A DNA stretch of 64,000 nucleotides, from the NCBI GenBank assembly GCA_013423385.1, contig BLZA01000018.1, forward strand, positions 372,001 through 436,000. The letters run 5' to 3'. The number at the start of each line of letters is the position of its first letter. Positions within the stretch are counted from its first letter, which is position 1. Below the pieces are notes generated by a model. It had not been told where the DNA came from and searched no databases. It saw only the letters and a list, made by a program, of their open reading frames with translations. This DNA comes from Naganishia liquefaciens. Taxonomy: Eukaryota > Basidiomycota > Tremellomycetes > Filobasidiales > Filobasidiaceae. Both the position numbers and the translations under genes were made by a program. Positions 63,510-64,000 of the stretch are shown in pieces.

Positions 63510-64000
63510 TATCGAGCTTCTCGATGTATGGAGCTTCATGGGCGCTCCTCGCTACAGACATGCAGGTCTGATGTAGTGTTGTAGCTGATAATTTGAGAAA
63601 AACCTCGTTGTCACAATGTTTTCTCGTCGCAGACCGCTGCGGCCGAAGTTGGAGGCTGTCGATGCATGTATATCAAAGGGGATATATTGTTTCTCCGAGT
63701 TGCACTGTTCGCCAAAGATGGAGCCAATGGCAACGAAGCCGACTCGCACCAGGTCTTGCGACCATCCTTTGTTGCGGAAGTGAATCGTGCTCGAGAATTC
63801 TATCTTTGGCCTTTCGCAGCTCCTCTCGCAATTTCTCTGACCTCACGAGTCACAGTGCATTACGTGCCGACGGCCCAAGCGAAAACTTTGTGACACTCAC
63901 AGCACAGAGATATATCCATCTCCTTTCAAGAATGCCCTAGTGTGGCGGAGCAGATGATGTCACCAAAGCTGTTATCCCGCAGGGTAGCAGGTGCGCAAGC
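63510..64000. other. Right edge, unresolved
   Basis: Open frames exist on both strands (63552-63749 minus; 63593-63940 and 63666-63893 plus). None has a recognisable motif. A gene cut by the window edge is possible. Confidence 0.3.

Overview
The window is nuclear DNA of a fungus, most likely a basidiomycete yeast of the Tremellomycetes type. Almost every gene is broken by many short introns (about 50-90 nt, GT..AG, CTGAC/CTAAC-like branch points). Base composition is balanced and genes are densely packed on both strands. Recognisable proteins are ordinary fungal housekeeping proteins. I see no rRNA, tRNA, CRISPR array, integrated virus, retroelement or DNA transposon. The repeats found are short tandem duplications and one 7-bp minisatellite.

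Layout. 0.3-6.5 kb: very-long-chain 3-oxoacyl-CoA reductase (-) and VPS39 (+). 6.8-15.1 kb: a RecQ helicase (-), a small glyoxalase-fold protein (+) and a probable STN1 (-). 15.9-19.3 kb: BTB gene 1 (-) and S-adenosylhomocysteine hydrolase (-). 20.4-25.4 kb: CWC15 (-), NSE3 (+) and two small TATA-driven genes (+). 26.3-32.3 kb: three unrecognised genes. 32.7-38.6 kb: cysteinyl-tRNA synthetase, a twin-CX9C protein and BTB gene 2 (all -). 39.9-52.7 kb: a serine-rich protein (+), SAS10/UTP3 (-), RAD50 (-) and NOC4 (+). 53.1-63.5 kb: an RTA1-family membrane protein (-), UMP1 (-), DNA polymerase delta subunit 4 (+), a GPI-type GH16 glucan enzyme (-), a short unknown gene (-) and a zinc-ribbon protein (+).

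Functional themes. Five genes serve genome maintenance: RecQ helicase, STN1, NSE3, RAD50 and POLD4. Two are small-subunit processome factors flanking RAD50 (SAS10, NOC4). Others act in methylation (SAHH), splicing (CWC15), proteasome assembly (UMP1), vacuolar tethering (VPS39), lipid elongation and the cell wall. This looks like ordinary gene order rather than a dedicated cluster.

The unusual content is in gene structure. Introns touch or split the start codon in three genes (SAHH, RAD50, probably UMP1). There are tiny exons of 9 nt in SAHH and a run of 18, 26 and 12 nt in GH16 that carries its catalytic motif. Three introns appear to be GC-AG, and three are stop-free and a multiple of three long. 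The CysRS gene looks built for dual targeting. The RecQ protein has a changed aromatic-rich loop and no visible HRDC domain. Two BTB genes 20 kb apart share an intron at the same place. All exon joins were inferred by eye from splice signals plus family conservation; transcript data would settle them.
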